Shown piece after piece: positions 1-6,519 of a stretch of DNA of 27,780 bases (positions within the stretch are counted from its first letter, which is position 1; each line of letters begins with the position of its first letter). The translations under genes were made by a program, and so were the position numbers. Under the pieces are notes generated by a model. That model did no database searches. It was not told the DNA's origin and saw only the letters and a program-made list of their open reading frames with translations. Origin of the DNA: Spirochaetales bacterium (GTDB taxonomy: Bacteria; Spirochaetota; Spirochaetia; SZUA-6; DRHE01); contig JAFGQJ010000064.1 in NCBI GenBank assembly GCA_016935715.1, positions 1 through 27,780 of the forward strand, given 5' to 3'.

Positions 1-159
1 GAACTTCTTCTCCGCCTGCCGCTCGATCTGGGAGATCTCGTAGCGCAGCAGGCCCTTCTCTCCCAGGTCCCTGGCCTTTTCCTTTGCCTTCCCGAGTATC
101 TCCCGGGATGATTCCAAACCCTGGTTGACGATCTCGTCCATCCGATCCCAAAAGCTCAT
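1..159 (-). CDS. Small helical protein of unknown function, 5' end only
   Basis: An open frame starts at ATG 157-159 and runs off the left edge, giving 53 residues. It begins MSFWDRMDEIVNQGLESSRE and continues as a charged, Lys/Glu/Arg-rich stretch that looks like one long amphipathic helix or coiled coil. A strong Shine-Dalgarno (AGGAGG on the minus strand, 168-173) lies 8 bases before the ATG, which makes the start convincing. There is no signal peptide or membrane segment in the visible part. It is divergent from the zinc-ribbon/adk pair, with about 115 bases between start codons. I do not recognise the family, and the missing C-terminus prevents any functional call. Confidence 0.72.
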   Translation of the reverse strand, partial: MSFWDRMDEIVNQGLESSREILGKAKEKARDLGEKGLLRYEISQIERQAEKKF

Positions 160-224
160 TTTTTTCTCCTCCTTGTATTTCACCAATCGGTGCTATACTT
201 AAAAATAGCCGTAGAAGGATCAAA

Positions 225-254
225 TTGCAACTTCGCTGACCTTCATGCTATAGT
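225..254 (+). promoter_or_regulatory. Candidate sigma-70 promoter for the zinc-ribbon/adk operon
   Basis: TTGCAA at 225-230 and TATAGT at 249-254 are separated by 18 bases, and the -10 is preceded by TG (246-247), an extended -10 pattern. Transcription would start near 261, just ahead of the ribosome binding site of the gene at 275. A second extended -10, TGCTATACT, lies upstream at 191-199 with a weaker -35 at 173-178 (15-base spacer), so there may be two starts. Confidence 0.45.
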
Positions 255-274
255 GCCGGAGAAAGGCTATTCGA

Positions 275-511
275 ATGGTTTATCTGCGCTGCCGCACCTG
301 CGGCTGCTACCTGCCGGATTCGCAGATCACCGAACAGGGCTGCTGCTGCAGCGAATGCGCCGACCGATACCGCTCCTGCGTCAACTGCGGGCGCTACTTC
401 CGGTCGGACAGCGGCTACCGGCAGCAGTACTGCTGCCCGGAGTGCGCGGTGCAGTACAAGTTCAGCCGCCGCATCGATACGGCAACCACACTCATGAAGG
501 AGCTTGCATGA
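275..511 (+). CDS. Small cysteine-rich double zinc-ribbon protein
   Basis: This is a 78-residue protein with twelve cysteines. Four CxxC knuckles are clear: C6/C9, C25/C28, C35/C38 and C54/C57, which would form two zinc ribbons, with extra cysteines at 11, 23, 24 and 53. A purine-rich Shine-Dalgarno (GGAGAAAGG, 258-266) precedes ATG 275. The stop TGA (509-511) overlaps the adk start in an ATGA junction, so the two are almost certainly co-transcribed and translationally coupled. The function is unknown: zinc ribbons of this size bind nucleic acid or protein partners, or only hold metal. A link to adenylate kinase is inferred from position alone; adk here also has a zinc-type LID. Confidence 0.85.
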   Translation: MVYLRCRTCGCYLPDSQITEQGCCCSECADRYRSCVNCGRYFRSDSGYRQQYCCPECAVQYKFSRRIDTATTLMKELA

Positions 512-1134
512 ATCTGATCTTTCTCGGAGCCCCGGGTGCGGGCAAGGGGACTCTTGCGACCCTGCTGAGCAGGGAGTACGGCATCCCCCAGATTTCAACC
601 GGGGACCTGTTCCGCGCAGCTGTCAAGGAGGGCAGCGAACTCGGCAACAAGGTAAAGGGAATCATGGAAAAAGGAGAGCTGGTTCCGGATTCCCTCACAG
701 TAGAGCTGGTCAGGCAGCGGCTTGCCAAAGCGGATGCCGGCGGCGGATACATCCTGGACGGCTTTCCCCGAACCATCGTCCAGGCGGACGCGCTGGCCGG
801 GTTCGAACAGATCGACCATGTGATCAACTTCGAGATCGATGACCAGCTGGTTATCCGCCGGCTTTCGGGCAGAAGGGTCTGCCGTTCCTGTGGAGCGATC
901 TATCACGTGGACAACATGCCGCCGAAGGTCGAGGGCAAATGCGATCGCTGCGGCGGGGAGCTGTACATCCGGGATGACGACAAGATCGACTCCATCAAGA
1001 ACAGGCTGCGGGTGTACAAGGAACAGACCGAGCCTCTGATCGCCTACTACAGGGACAAGGGACTGCTTCGGGAGATCGACTCATCCAGGTCACCTCAGCA
1101 CTCCCTCGAACAGATCAAGGGCATCCTGGAATAA
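508..1134 (+). CDS. adk: Adenylate kinase (zinc-LID type)
   Basis: Adk catalyses ATP + AMP = 2 ADP in the cytoplasm. At 208 residues it has the usual length. The P-loop GAPGAGKG is at residues 7-14, the AMP-site STGD at 30-33, and LDGFPRT at 83-89. The LID (about 120-155) carries a four-cysteine zinc site, C125/C128 and C145/C148, as in Gram-positive and other zinc-type Adks. ATG 508 follows AAGGAG (497-502) by 5 bases and overlaps the preceding stop. The frame is open upstream to 190, but that extension only covers the zinc-ribbon gene in another frame and is not Adk-like. The next gene converges 17 bases past the stop and no terminator is visible between them. Confidence 0.97.
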   Translation: MNLIFLGAPGAGKGTLATLLSREYGIPQISTGDLFRAAVKEGSELGNKVKGIMEKGELVPDSLTVELVRQRLAKADAGGGYILDGFPRTIVQADALAGFEQIDHVINFEIDDQLVIRRLSGRRVCRSCGAIYHVDNMPPKVEGKCDRCGGELYIRDDDKIDSIKNRLRVYKEQTEPLIAYYRDKGLLREIDSSRSPQHSLEQIKGILE

Positions 1135-1151
1135 TCGAATAACCTGGCAGA

Positions 1152-2069
1152 TCAGCCCGGCTCTTCGGTCTCGGAGTCGTCCGGAGCGGTCAGGCCACGC
1201 CTCTGCAACAGGGCTTCGACGCTGTCCCGTTCCAGGAGGTCGGGATCGGCCAGAAGCTCCAGTGCCGCCTTCCGGTCGGCGAACCCGGCTTCCAGAGCCT
1301 CGCTCAGAGCGGACAGTCCCCTGTCCGGATCTTCTATCTTGGTCAGTTGAATCACGGCGCTGGAGAACCAGGCCTCCGCCAGGGTCTCATCGTAGAGGAG
1401 AGCCTGCGCGTAGGCGTCCAGCGCCTTGTCGTAGCGCTCCTGAATCCTGTAGGCGTCGCCCAGATTCATGTAGGCATCGGCGCTGTCCGGCTTGCTCTGC
1501 AGATAGGCTTCGAAAACCTCCACCGCTTCCCCCACCCGTTGAAGCTCCAGCATGAGCTCACCCAGGCGGTATCGAGCCTCGAGATCCTCCGGGTCGTTTT
1601 CCAGGATCGTGGCAAAAGCCTCGAGCGCCGCCTCCCGCTGCTGCTCCTTCCACAGGAGCATCCCCAGGTTGTACCGGATCTTGTTGTTCGCCGGCGCTGC
1701 TTCCAGGATCCGGCCGTAGATCTCGATTGCCCGGGCGGTGTCCCCCTGCGCATAGCAGGCGAAAGCCAGGGCTTCCTGCAGGCTCTGGTTGTCCGGGTCA
1801 CGGGCGATCAGCTGCTCCAGGACGTCCCGGGCTTCGGCGGTCCTCCCGGCGGCTGTGAAAGCCATGGCCAGATTGAAGTAGGCCTTATTGTTTTCCCTGT
1901 CGATGCTGATCGCTTTCTGATAGTAGAGGATGGACTTGTCGTAGTCCGCCAGATCGTAGTATGCATTTCCCAGGTTGTAGTACTCCAACGAAAGCTCCGA
2001 ACCGCGGATGGTGGAGGTGCAGCCGGACAGGGTGAGGATCACAGCGATGAGGGCAGCCAGAGTTCGCAC
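1152..2069 (-). CDS. TPR-repeat lipoprotein
   Basis: This is a 305-residue protein with a lipoprotein signal: a hydrophobic stretch ending in lipobox LSGC (residues 14-17, Cys17 as lipidation site), so it should be anchored in a membrane facing the periplasm. The remainder is about seven tetratricopeptide repeats with the usual signature (for example AYFNLAMAF, IRYNLGMLL, AYMNLGDAY), a helical scaffold for protein-protein contacts. I take GTG at 2067-2069 as the start because it puts a short charged n-region directly before the hydrophobic core; the open frame continues upstream but antisense to the next gene and does not look real. There is no Shine-Dalgarno, but a TATAGA -10 sits 9 bases upstream, which suggests a leaderless mRNA. 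The acidic C-terminus ends DSETEEPG. Confidence 0.85.
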   Translation of the reverse strand: MRTLAALIAVILTLSGCTSTIRGSELSLEYYNLGNAYYDLADYDKSILYYQKAISIDRENNKAYFNLAMAFTAAGRTAEARDVLEQLIARDPDNQSLQEALAFACYAQGDTARAIEIYGRILEAAPANNKIRYNLGMLLWKEQQREAALEAFATILENDPEDLEARYRLGELMLELQRVGEAVEVFEAYLQSKPDSADAYMNLGDAYRIQERYDKALDAYAQALLYDETLAEAWFSSAVIQLTKIEDPDRGLSALSEALEAGFADRKAALELLADPDLLERDSVEALLQRRGLTAPDDSETEEPG

Positions 2070-2091
2070 GGTGAGGATTCTATAGGATATT
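2063..2091 (+). promoter_or_regulatory. Candidate divergent promoter region between TPR lipoprotein and HAD gene
   Basis: Only 30 bases separate the two divergent start codons. On the plus strand TTCGCA (2063-2068), a 17-base spacer and GATATT (2086-2091) would start transcription almost at ATG 2100. On the minus strand TATAGA (2079-2084) lies 9 bases before GTG 2069. The shared CTATAG core is self-complementary. Each hexamer is only a partial match, so this is tentative. Confidence 0.35.
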
Positions 2092-2099
2092 GAGAGATT

Positions 2100-2852
2100 A
2101 TGAAAGGTTTGATATTTCTGGATTTCGACGGGGTTATCTGCGATTCCCTCCTGGAGACCCTGGTAAGCTCGTGGAAGGGCTACTACCTCTACCGGGGCGA
2201 AGCGGAGCCCGCGGCGGTTCCCGTGTCCCTGCGAAAGGATTTCGCCGGGCTGAGGCCGTACGTTCGAGCCGGGGAGGATTTCATCCTCATTCACGAGCTG
2301 ATCGCCGCCAAAACGCAGGTTTATTCGCAGGAGGGCTTCGATGCCCTGGCGGAGCAGAGGGGCGCCGAGACGATCGCCCGCTACAGAGAGGTTTTCTACG
2401 CCGCCAGGCGGGAGCTGCTGAACGACCAGCGGGACTACTGGATCAGCCTGAATCGTCTGTATCCCCACGTGCGTCCCGTTCTCGAAAGCCTGGCCTCCGA
2501 GCCCCGCCTCTATATCCTCTCCACCAAGAAGGCGAAGTACATCGTAGAAATCCTCACGGCCAAGGCGATCGACATGGATCCCCGTCGGGTATTGAGCTGC
2601 GGGGCCAGGGAGAAGAAGGACACCATCCTGGATGTTCTGCAGCGCAGGCAGGCGGAGCGAGCCCTGCTGGTCGACGATCAGATCGACCACCTGGCCTCGG
2701 ATTGGGCCAGGGATCCCCGCATCCAAGGCTGTCTGGCTGCGTGGGGATACGTGCAGCAGCAGTGGCTCGAGTATCCCCGGGGGATCGAAGTGCTGCAGCC
2801 GCACCAGCTGGGCGAGAGGCTGCGCTCCTGGCTGGATAACTCTCCCGGCTAA
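2100..2852 (+). CDS. HAD-superfamily hydrolase
   Basis: This is a 250-residue protein with the HAD phosphohydrolase signature. Motif I is DFDGV at residues 8-12 (Asp8 nucleophile, Asp10 acid/base), motif II is the STKK segment near the middle with the Ser, and motif IV is the acidic VDDQIDHL. A helical cap lies between motifs I and II, as in cap-1 HADs. The substrate cannot be read from sequence; small phosphorylated metabolites are typical. The start is ATG 2100, with only a weak GAGAG before it. It converges on the glycosyltransferase gene with a 28-base gap and no clear terminator. This copy is distinct from the YjjG-like HAD at 5785. Confidence 0.85.
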   Translation: MKGLIFLDFDGVICDSLLETLVSSWKGYYLYRGEAEPAAVPVSLRKDFAGLRPYVRAGEDFILIHELIAAKTQVYSQEGFDALAEQRGAETIARYREVFYAARRELLNDQRDYWISLNRLYPHVRPVLESLASEPRLYILSTKKAKYIVEILTAKAIDMDPRRVLSCGAREKKDTILDVLQRRQAERALLVDDQIDHLASDWARDPRIQGCLAAWGYVQQQWLEYPRGIEVLQPHQLGERLRSWLDNSPG

Positions 2853-2880
2853 AGCGGAAGGAGATGCCCCGGCGCGGCGC

Positions 2881-4047
2881 TCAAGGGGAGGATTCCCGGT
2901 GGGCTGCCTTCCACCTTTTGCCCTTCCAGCGCGGCGGCACCTGGAAGATGCTCAAAACGGTTGCGAAGGAGTAGAAAACCAGGAAGAAGCAGGTATAGGG
3001 CACCAACCGCAGCAGGTACCAGCTCTTGTCCGGCCGGTAGAGGATCCCCGCCGCAAAGGCCATCAAAGCGACGCTGATGAGCGAAGCGGCGGGCAGCAGG
3101 AACAGAAAGGGAACGAACAGGGCCGCGGGAACGGCCAGAACACTGGCGATCAGGTACAGGGTAATGTAGCGGTAGGCCAGGCGGGTGGTGAAATCCTCGT
3201 GGTAGAAGGCGCCGCCGTTCCAGCGCAGATGCTGATTGACGAAATCCCGCCAGCTCTCCTGGGCAGTGGTGCGGATCATCGTGTCCGTCAGCGTCGACAC
3301 CGCCACCTTCCAGCCGCTCCTGGCGGCGGCCGTGGTCAGAGCGGCATCCTCGGTCAAGGTGTAGCCGAGACTGCGGAAGCCCCCGATCTGTTCGATCACG
3401 GCCCTGCGGACCGCAAGGTTGTTGCCGAAGCAGCTCCCGGGCATGCCCAGCCCCGCGGTTGCGGAGTTGTACTGGTGGATCAGGGGCTGGTCGAATGCCT
3501 GGAAGTTCTTGAAGAAACTCCTCTCGCGCTTCAACGAAAGCTGTCCGAACGCCAGCCCGACCCGGGGATCGAGGAAATAGGACTGCAGCTCCTCCACCCA
3601 GCGGGGAGGGACGGTGCAATCGGCGTCGGTGAACAGGAGGATCTCGCCGTCGGCGGCTTGAGCCGCGATATCGAGGACGAACTGCTTCGGTCCCAGGTCG
3701 TCGACCTCTTCGGTGTTCTCCAGCACCTTCACGCGGGAACCTTGCTTCCCGGCCCAGGCTTTCATGAGCTCCAGTGTCGTGTCCCGGGAGCGGTCGCTCA
3801 CCATCACGGTCTGGAAATCCCGGAAACTCTGCTCTTCCAGGGAGGCAAACAGCGGGGGAAGATTCGCCTCCTCGTCCTTGGCAACGATGATCACGGAGAC
3901 CGAAAATGCCAGGCTGGAGCCGACCCGCTTTTTCCGCAGACCATCCCTGAGACGATTGAGGAGTATACCCGCCAGACAAACGAGGTGCAGCGCGACGATG
4001 CTGCCCCCCAGAACTGCACTGACGTACAGAAGAATCTCTTGAACCAT
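2881..4047 (-). CDS. Membrane family-2 glycosyltransferase
   Basis: This is a 388-residue GT-A glycosyltransferase (GT2). A membrane helix (about residues 5-30) precedes the catalytic domain. That domain has the nucleotide-sugar binding strand SVIIVAKDEE (51-60), the metal-binding DAD at 141-143, the TED acidic motif at 232-234 and the processive-type QHLRW at 272-276. Three more hydrophobic segments follow (about 293-318, 320-335, 345-368). This architecture (DAD, TED, QxxRW, flanking helices) is shared with processive synthases and with glycolipid glycosyltransferases. The divergent neighbour is an acyltransferase, which fits envelope glycolipid or polysaccharide synthesis, but that is inference. 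The ATG at 4045-4047 has a poor Shine-Dalgarno and a -10 box only 11 bases upstream. Confidence 0.9.
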   Translation of the reverse strand: MVQEILLYVSAVLGGSIVALHLVCLAGILLNRLRDGLRKKRVGSSLAFSVSVIIVAKDEEANLPPLFASLEEQSFRDFQTVMVSDRSRDTTLELMKAWAGKQGSRVKVLENTEEVDDLGPKQFVLDIAAQAADGEILLFTDADCTVPPRWVEELQSYFLDPRVGLAFGQLSLKRERSFFKNFQAFDQPLIHQYNSATAGLGMPGSCFGNNLAVRRAVIEQIGGFRSLGYTLTEDAALTTAAARSGWKVAVSTLTDTMIRTTAQESWRDFVNQHLRWNGGAFYHEDFTTRLAYRYITLYLIASVLAVPAALFVPFLFLLPAASLISVALMAFAAGILYRPDKSWYLLRLVPYTCFFLVFYSFATVLSIFQVPPRWKGKRWKAAHRESSP

Positions 4048-4087
4048 GACCTGAGAGGACTATAGACAATTGCACAGCTTTTCACAA
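4039..4087. promoter_or_regulatory. Overlapping divergent promoters with a shared symmetric -10
   Basis: Plus strand: TTGAAC (4039-4044), 16-base spacer, TATAGA (4061-4066), predicted start near 4073, serving the acyltransferase. Minus strand: TTGTGA (4082-4087), 17-base spacer, TATAGT (4059-4064), predicted start near 4052, serving the glycosyltransferase at 4047. The two -10 hexamers overlap on the bases tata, so polymerase can bind in only one orientation at a time. The plus-strand -35 lies inside the glycosyltransferase coding sequence. Confidence 0.55.
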
Positions 4088-4120
4088 TCAAAAAAACCGT
4101 GCTACCCTTCCCATATAACC

Positions 4121-4870
4121 ATGGCGATCGTGATTGCTTTACTGTGCCTGATTCTCATCTTCCTGGTGTGGGATGTCCGCCTGAGAATCAGCTACCTCCT
4201 GTACGGCAGGCGGCGATACGAGCGCTTCCACCGGGTGCAGACAGAGGGAGCCCGTCTCGTATTGGCCGTGGCTACCGCCTACACCGGTTTTCGCCTCGTC
4301 GTCGAAAACGCTCTCCCCGCAGCTCTCTCCGCCCCGTTCATGATCCTCAGCAATCATCAGAGCCTGGCCGATATTCCGATCCTGGCTTACGCATTCTCCG
4401 GGCACACGGTGGGCTTTGTCGCCAAACGGGAGCTTCGACGGGGGTTTCCCGCCGTGTCGATCGTGCTGCGCAAAGGGAAACACGCCCTGATCAGCCGGAA
4501 AGGGGACTTCAGAACGGCGCGCAGGGAATTGAGAAAGCTGGCCGCCTACTCCCGCGAGGGGGTATGTCCCGTGGTGTTTCCCGAGGGGACCCGTTCCCGC
4601 AGCGGCAGGGTCGGAGCTTTTCACTCGGCAGCCGTGCGGGCGATCCTGGAGGAGGTCGAGATGCCTGTCCTGACCGTTGCAGTGGACGGGGGGTACCGGA
4701 TAGCCGGCATTCGGGGATTGACCACGAATCTGCGCCGCTGCATCTACCGGGTGAGATTTCTGTCTCTGTACCCGCCCACCGGTCAGCGCAGCAGAGTCAG
4801 GGACATTCTGGACCGCAGTCACAGGGAAATAACGAAGCAGGTGGAAGGATGGAGAAAAACCGAGAGTTAG
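4121..4870 (+). CDS. PlsC-like lysophospholipid acyltransferase
   Basis: This is a 249-residue membrane acyltransferase of the 1-acyl-glycerol-3-phosphate acyltransferase (PlsC/LPLAT) family, which transfers an acyl chain to a lysophospholipid or related acceptor. One strong N-terminal membrane helix covers residues 2-17. The catalytic HX4D motif is NHQSLAD (H79, D84) and the phosphate-binding block is FPEGTRS (153-159). I chose ATG 4121 because the best promoter predicts transcription from about 4073, which excludes the upstream in-frame TTG at 4070; neither start has a strong Shine-Dalgarno. Its last 22 bases overlap the next gene, implying coupled translation. Together with the divergent glycosyltransferase it suggests lipid or glycolipid synthesis. 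Confidence 0.88.
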   Translation: MAIVIALLCLILIFLVWDVRLRISYLLYGRRRYERFHRVQTEGARLVLAVATAYTGFRLVVENALPAALSAPFMILSNHQSLADIPILAYAFSGHTVGFVAKRELRRGFPAVSIVLRKGKHALISRKGDFRTARRELRKLAAYSREGVCPVVFPEGTRSRSGRVGAFHSAAVRAILEEVEMPVLTVAVDGGYRIAGIRGLTTNLRRCIYRVRFLSLYPPTGQRSRVRDILDRSHREITKQVEGWRKTES

Positions 4871-5313
4871 AAGAGTACTGGAGCAGGAAAGAAGAGGAAC
4901 TGGGCGAATCGGTCCTGATGCGTTCCATCTCGCACACGTATTACCGGGGTATACCCGATTCATTCGGGATTCTCTACGCCTCGGACAGCTTCCTGATCTA
5001 CGAGTACACGAAGAAGGGACGTAAATCGATCCTCGAAACCCTCTTTTCGAGGCGCGGGGGGGACGAGCTGAGCGAAAGCATTCGCTTTGACAGGAGAGAC
5101 ATCCGCCGGGCGGGGATCGTCAATTCGGGGACCGCCCGGGCATGGGTCCGCAGAGCCATTGCGCCCGCCGAGGTGCTGCAGCACATGGATCAGTTGCGTC
5201 CCACTCCACTGCTCAACCTCCTTTCCGGGACGGTGGTTTGCGTCTGCACGAATACGGATTACATCCTGCTCGACACCCCCTCCAACCGGAAGTGGGTCGA
5301 CCTGCTGTCCTGA
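4849..5313 (+). CDS. Unknown 154-residue protein coupled to the acyltransferase
   Basis: I do not recognise this protein. ATG 4849-4851 lies inside the 3' end of the acyltransferase gene (22-base overlap), so translation is probably coupled. There is no signal peptide or membrane helix. The N-terminal 25 residues are charged and helical (MEKNRELEEYW...). The rest alternates short hydrophobic strands and charged turns, such as FGILYASDSFLIYEY and TVVCVCTNTDYILLDT, a pattern that would suit a small beta-sandwich of PH/GRAM-like type. That fold guess is weak and only a structure prediction could test it. A cytoplasmic partner or regulator of the acyltransferase is the natural guess from position. 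Confidence 0.8.
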   Translation: MEKNRELEEYWSRKEEELGESVLMRSISHTYYRGIPDSFGILYASDSFLIYEYTKKGRKSILETLFSRRGGDELSESIRFDRRDIRRAGIVNSGTARAWVRRAIAPAEVLQHMDQLRPTPLLNLLSGTVVCVCTNTDYILLDTPSNRKWVDLLS

Positions 5314-5348
5314 ACACTGCTGAGCACGCCAGCCGGGCGCACCACCAT

Positions 5349-5385
5349 AAAAAAAAGCCCGCCCGGAGCAGACCGGGTGGGCTTT
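5349..5385 (-). terminator. Intrinsic terminator of the 56-residue zinc protein gene
   Basis: A 13-bp stem (5354-5366 with 5373-5385, one G-T pair at 5361/5378) closes a 6-base loop. Read on the minus strand it is followed by eight T residues (complement of the A-run 5349-5356), a canonical Rho-independent terminator 18 bases past the stop of the gene at 5404. On the plus strand only three T follow, so termination of the 4849 gene would be weaker. Confidence 0.9.
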
Positions 5386-5403
5386 CCGTGGTTCGAGGAG
5401 CGA

Positions 5404-5574
5404 TTATTTGAAGTCGCTGGGTCTTCGCTCGCTGCGATTGCACTTGTTGCAGGTGGCAACGTTCTTCAGCTTGCCTTTGGCAAACACCGATTTCATCTTG
5501 ATCTCCCCCCCGCAGGCGCAGAAGAACTGCTGTGTAACCACGTTTACCCGAGCGTTTTTGCTGATTTCTGCCAT
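5404..5574 (-). CDS. Small zinc-knuckle protein, 56 residues
   Basis: This gene is short enough to fall below usual ORF cut-offs. It encodes 56 residues starting MAEISKNARVNVVTQQFFC. Two cysteine pairs, C19/C21 (CAC) and C42/C45 (CNKC), would hold one zinc ion; the tail is basic (RSERRPSDFK). ATG 5572-5574 follows a textbook Shine-Dalgarno (AAGGAGG, 5582-5588) and the stop is followed at once by a strong terminator, so this is a complete, independent transcription unit. Similar small proteins are, to my recollection, widespread in spirochaetes and lack an assigned role. Size and basic tail suggest nucleic-acid or ribosome binding, which is inference. Confidence 0.9.
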   Translation of the reverse strand: MAEISKNARVNVVTQQFFCACGGEIKMKSVFAKGKLKNVATCNKCNRSERRPSDFK

Positions 5575-5687
5575 ATCTTTTCCTCCTTCTCGATCTCCTG
5601 GATGTTACAATCGAATCAGGCTTTTATCTGTGCAATCTCCCGTCCTGACAGGATGAAGATCACCGAGCCTCAGGAAAATTTTAAACG

Positions 5688-5717
5688 TTGATTATCGGCT
5701 AAAAAACCGGATACACT
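5688..5717 (+). promoter_or_regulatory. Candidate promoter for the YjjG-like gene
   Basis: TTGATT (5688-5693) and TACACT (5712-5717) are separated by 18 bases; the predicted start near 5724 gives a leader of about 60 bases. The remaining gap between the divergent genes (5575-5784) shows AT-rich DNA and no other gene that I can support. Confidence 0.4.
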
Positions 5718-5784
5718 TCGTATCTGACAATCAGCTGAAATTTACTCAATTTGCCGAAAAGGTCAAGCCCTGAATCTAAAAAAA

Positions 5785-6519
5785 ATGCAGATGCCGGCGT
5801 CCCCTCCAAAACAGTACCAGGCCTTCATTCTCGATGCGGACAATACGATTTTCGATTTCAACCGGGCCGAAGAGGCGGCCCTCAGGGAGACTCTCCGGGA
5901 ATTCGGCATCCAGGATGTCCCGGAGGACACCTGCCGGCGCTACCACCGGATCAACGACGATCTATGGAAACTCTTCGAGCAGGGAAGGATTGCACAGGAG
6001 GAGATCCGGGTCGAGCGCTTCCGGCGGCTGCTCGCCTACCTTCCCGCAGCCGCCGGGTGCCGGCCGAACCCGCAGAGGATCGGGGAGTCATATATCGAGG
6101 CGCTGAGCGAAAAAGGCTATCTCCTTCCCCACGCCCTGCCGGTGCTGCAGCGCATGAGCTCGAAGGTGCCTCTGCTGCTCCTGTCGAACGGTATCGCCTC
6201 GGTGCAGCGGCGTCGGATCGAGCGGGCCGGGATTGCCGCTTATTTCAAGGATATCCTGATCTCTGCGGAGGTGGGACTGGCCAAACCGGACCCGTCGATT
6301 TTCGACCTGGCGATCGAGAAGCTGCAGTGTGCCCGCGATCGGGTTCTGTGTGTAGGAGACGGTCCGAGCTCCGATATCCGAGGAGGCCGGGCGGCGGGTC
6401 TGGATACCTGCTGGTATGGGCCCGTAGGGACGATATACCCCGAGGATGAACCCGAGCCGCTGTTCAGGATCAGTGATCTTCGTCAGCTGCTCGATTTTCT
6501 GCCCTCAGTCGGTCACTGA
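5785..6519 (+). CDS. yjjG: YjjG-like HAD nucleotidase
   Basis: This is a 244-residue cap-1 HAD phosphatase, closest by motif to the YjjG pyrimidine 5'-nucleotidase group, which dephosphorylates dUMP, dTMP and modified nucleotides. Motif I reads DADNTIFDF (D17, D19), typical of that group; motif II is LLSNG, motif III the Lys of GLAKPDPSIF, motif IV GDGPSSDIRGG. The substrate is inferred and other small phosphates are possible. ATG 5785 and ATG 5791 are both possible starts and neither has a Shine-Dalgarno in range. The 3' end overlaps the converging ricT gene by 7 bases (shared TCACTGA, two interlocked stops). Confidence 0.85.
   Translation: MQMPASPPKQYQAFILDADNTIFDFNRAEEAALRETLREFGIQDVPEDTCRRYHRINDDLWKLFEQGRIAQEEIRVERFRRLLAYLPAAAGCRPNPQRIGESYIEALSEKGYLLPHALPVLQRMSSKVPLLLLSNGIASVQRRRIERAGIAAYFKDILISAEVGLAKPDPSIFDLAIEKLQCARDRVLCVGDGPSSDIRGGRAAGLDTCWYGPVGTIYPEDEPEPLFRISDLRQLLDFLPSVGH

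Noticed and set aside
190..507. Open frame extending adk upstream by about 106 residues
   Set aside because: The extension overlaps the zinc-ribbon gene in another frame, has no Adk similarity, and adk has its own Shine-Dalgarno and ATG at 508.
2070..2804. Upstream extension of the TPR lipoprotein frame, antisense to the HAD gene
   Set aside because: The segment reads as a reverse-strand shadow of the HAD gene; the lipoprotein signal begins at GTG 2069.
2632..4065. Long plus-strand open frame opposite the glycosyltransferase gene
   Set aside because: Low-complexity, Gly/Arg/Gln-rich translation with no motif; the minus strand carries a complete GT2 protein.
4070..4120. TTG 4070 as start of the acyltransferase
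   Set aside because: The best promoter would start transcription near 4073, after this TTG, and the extra 17 residues are not family-like.
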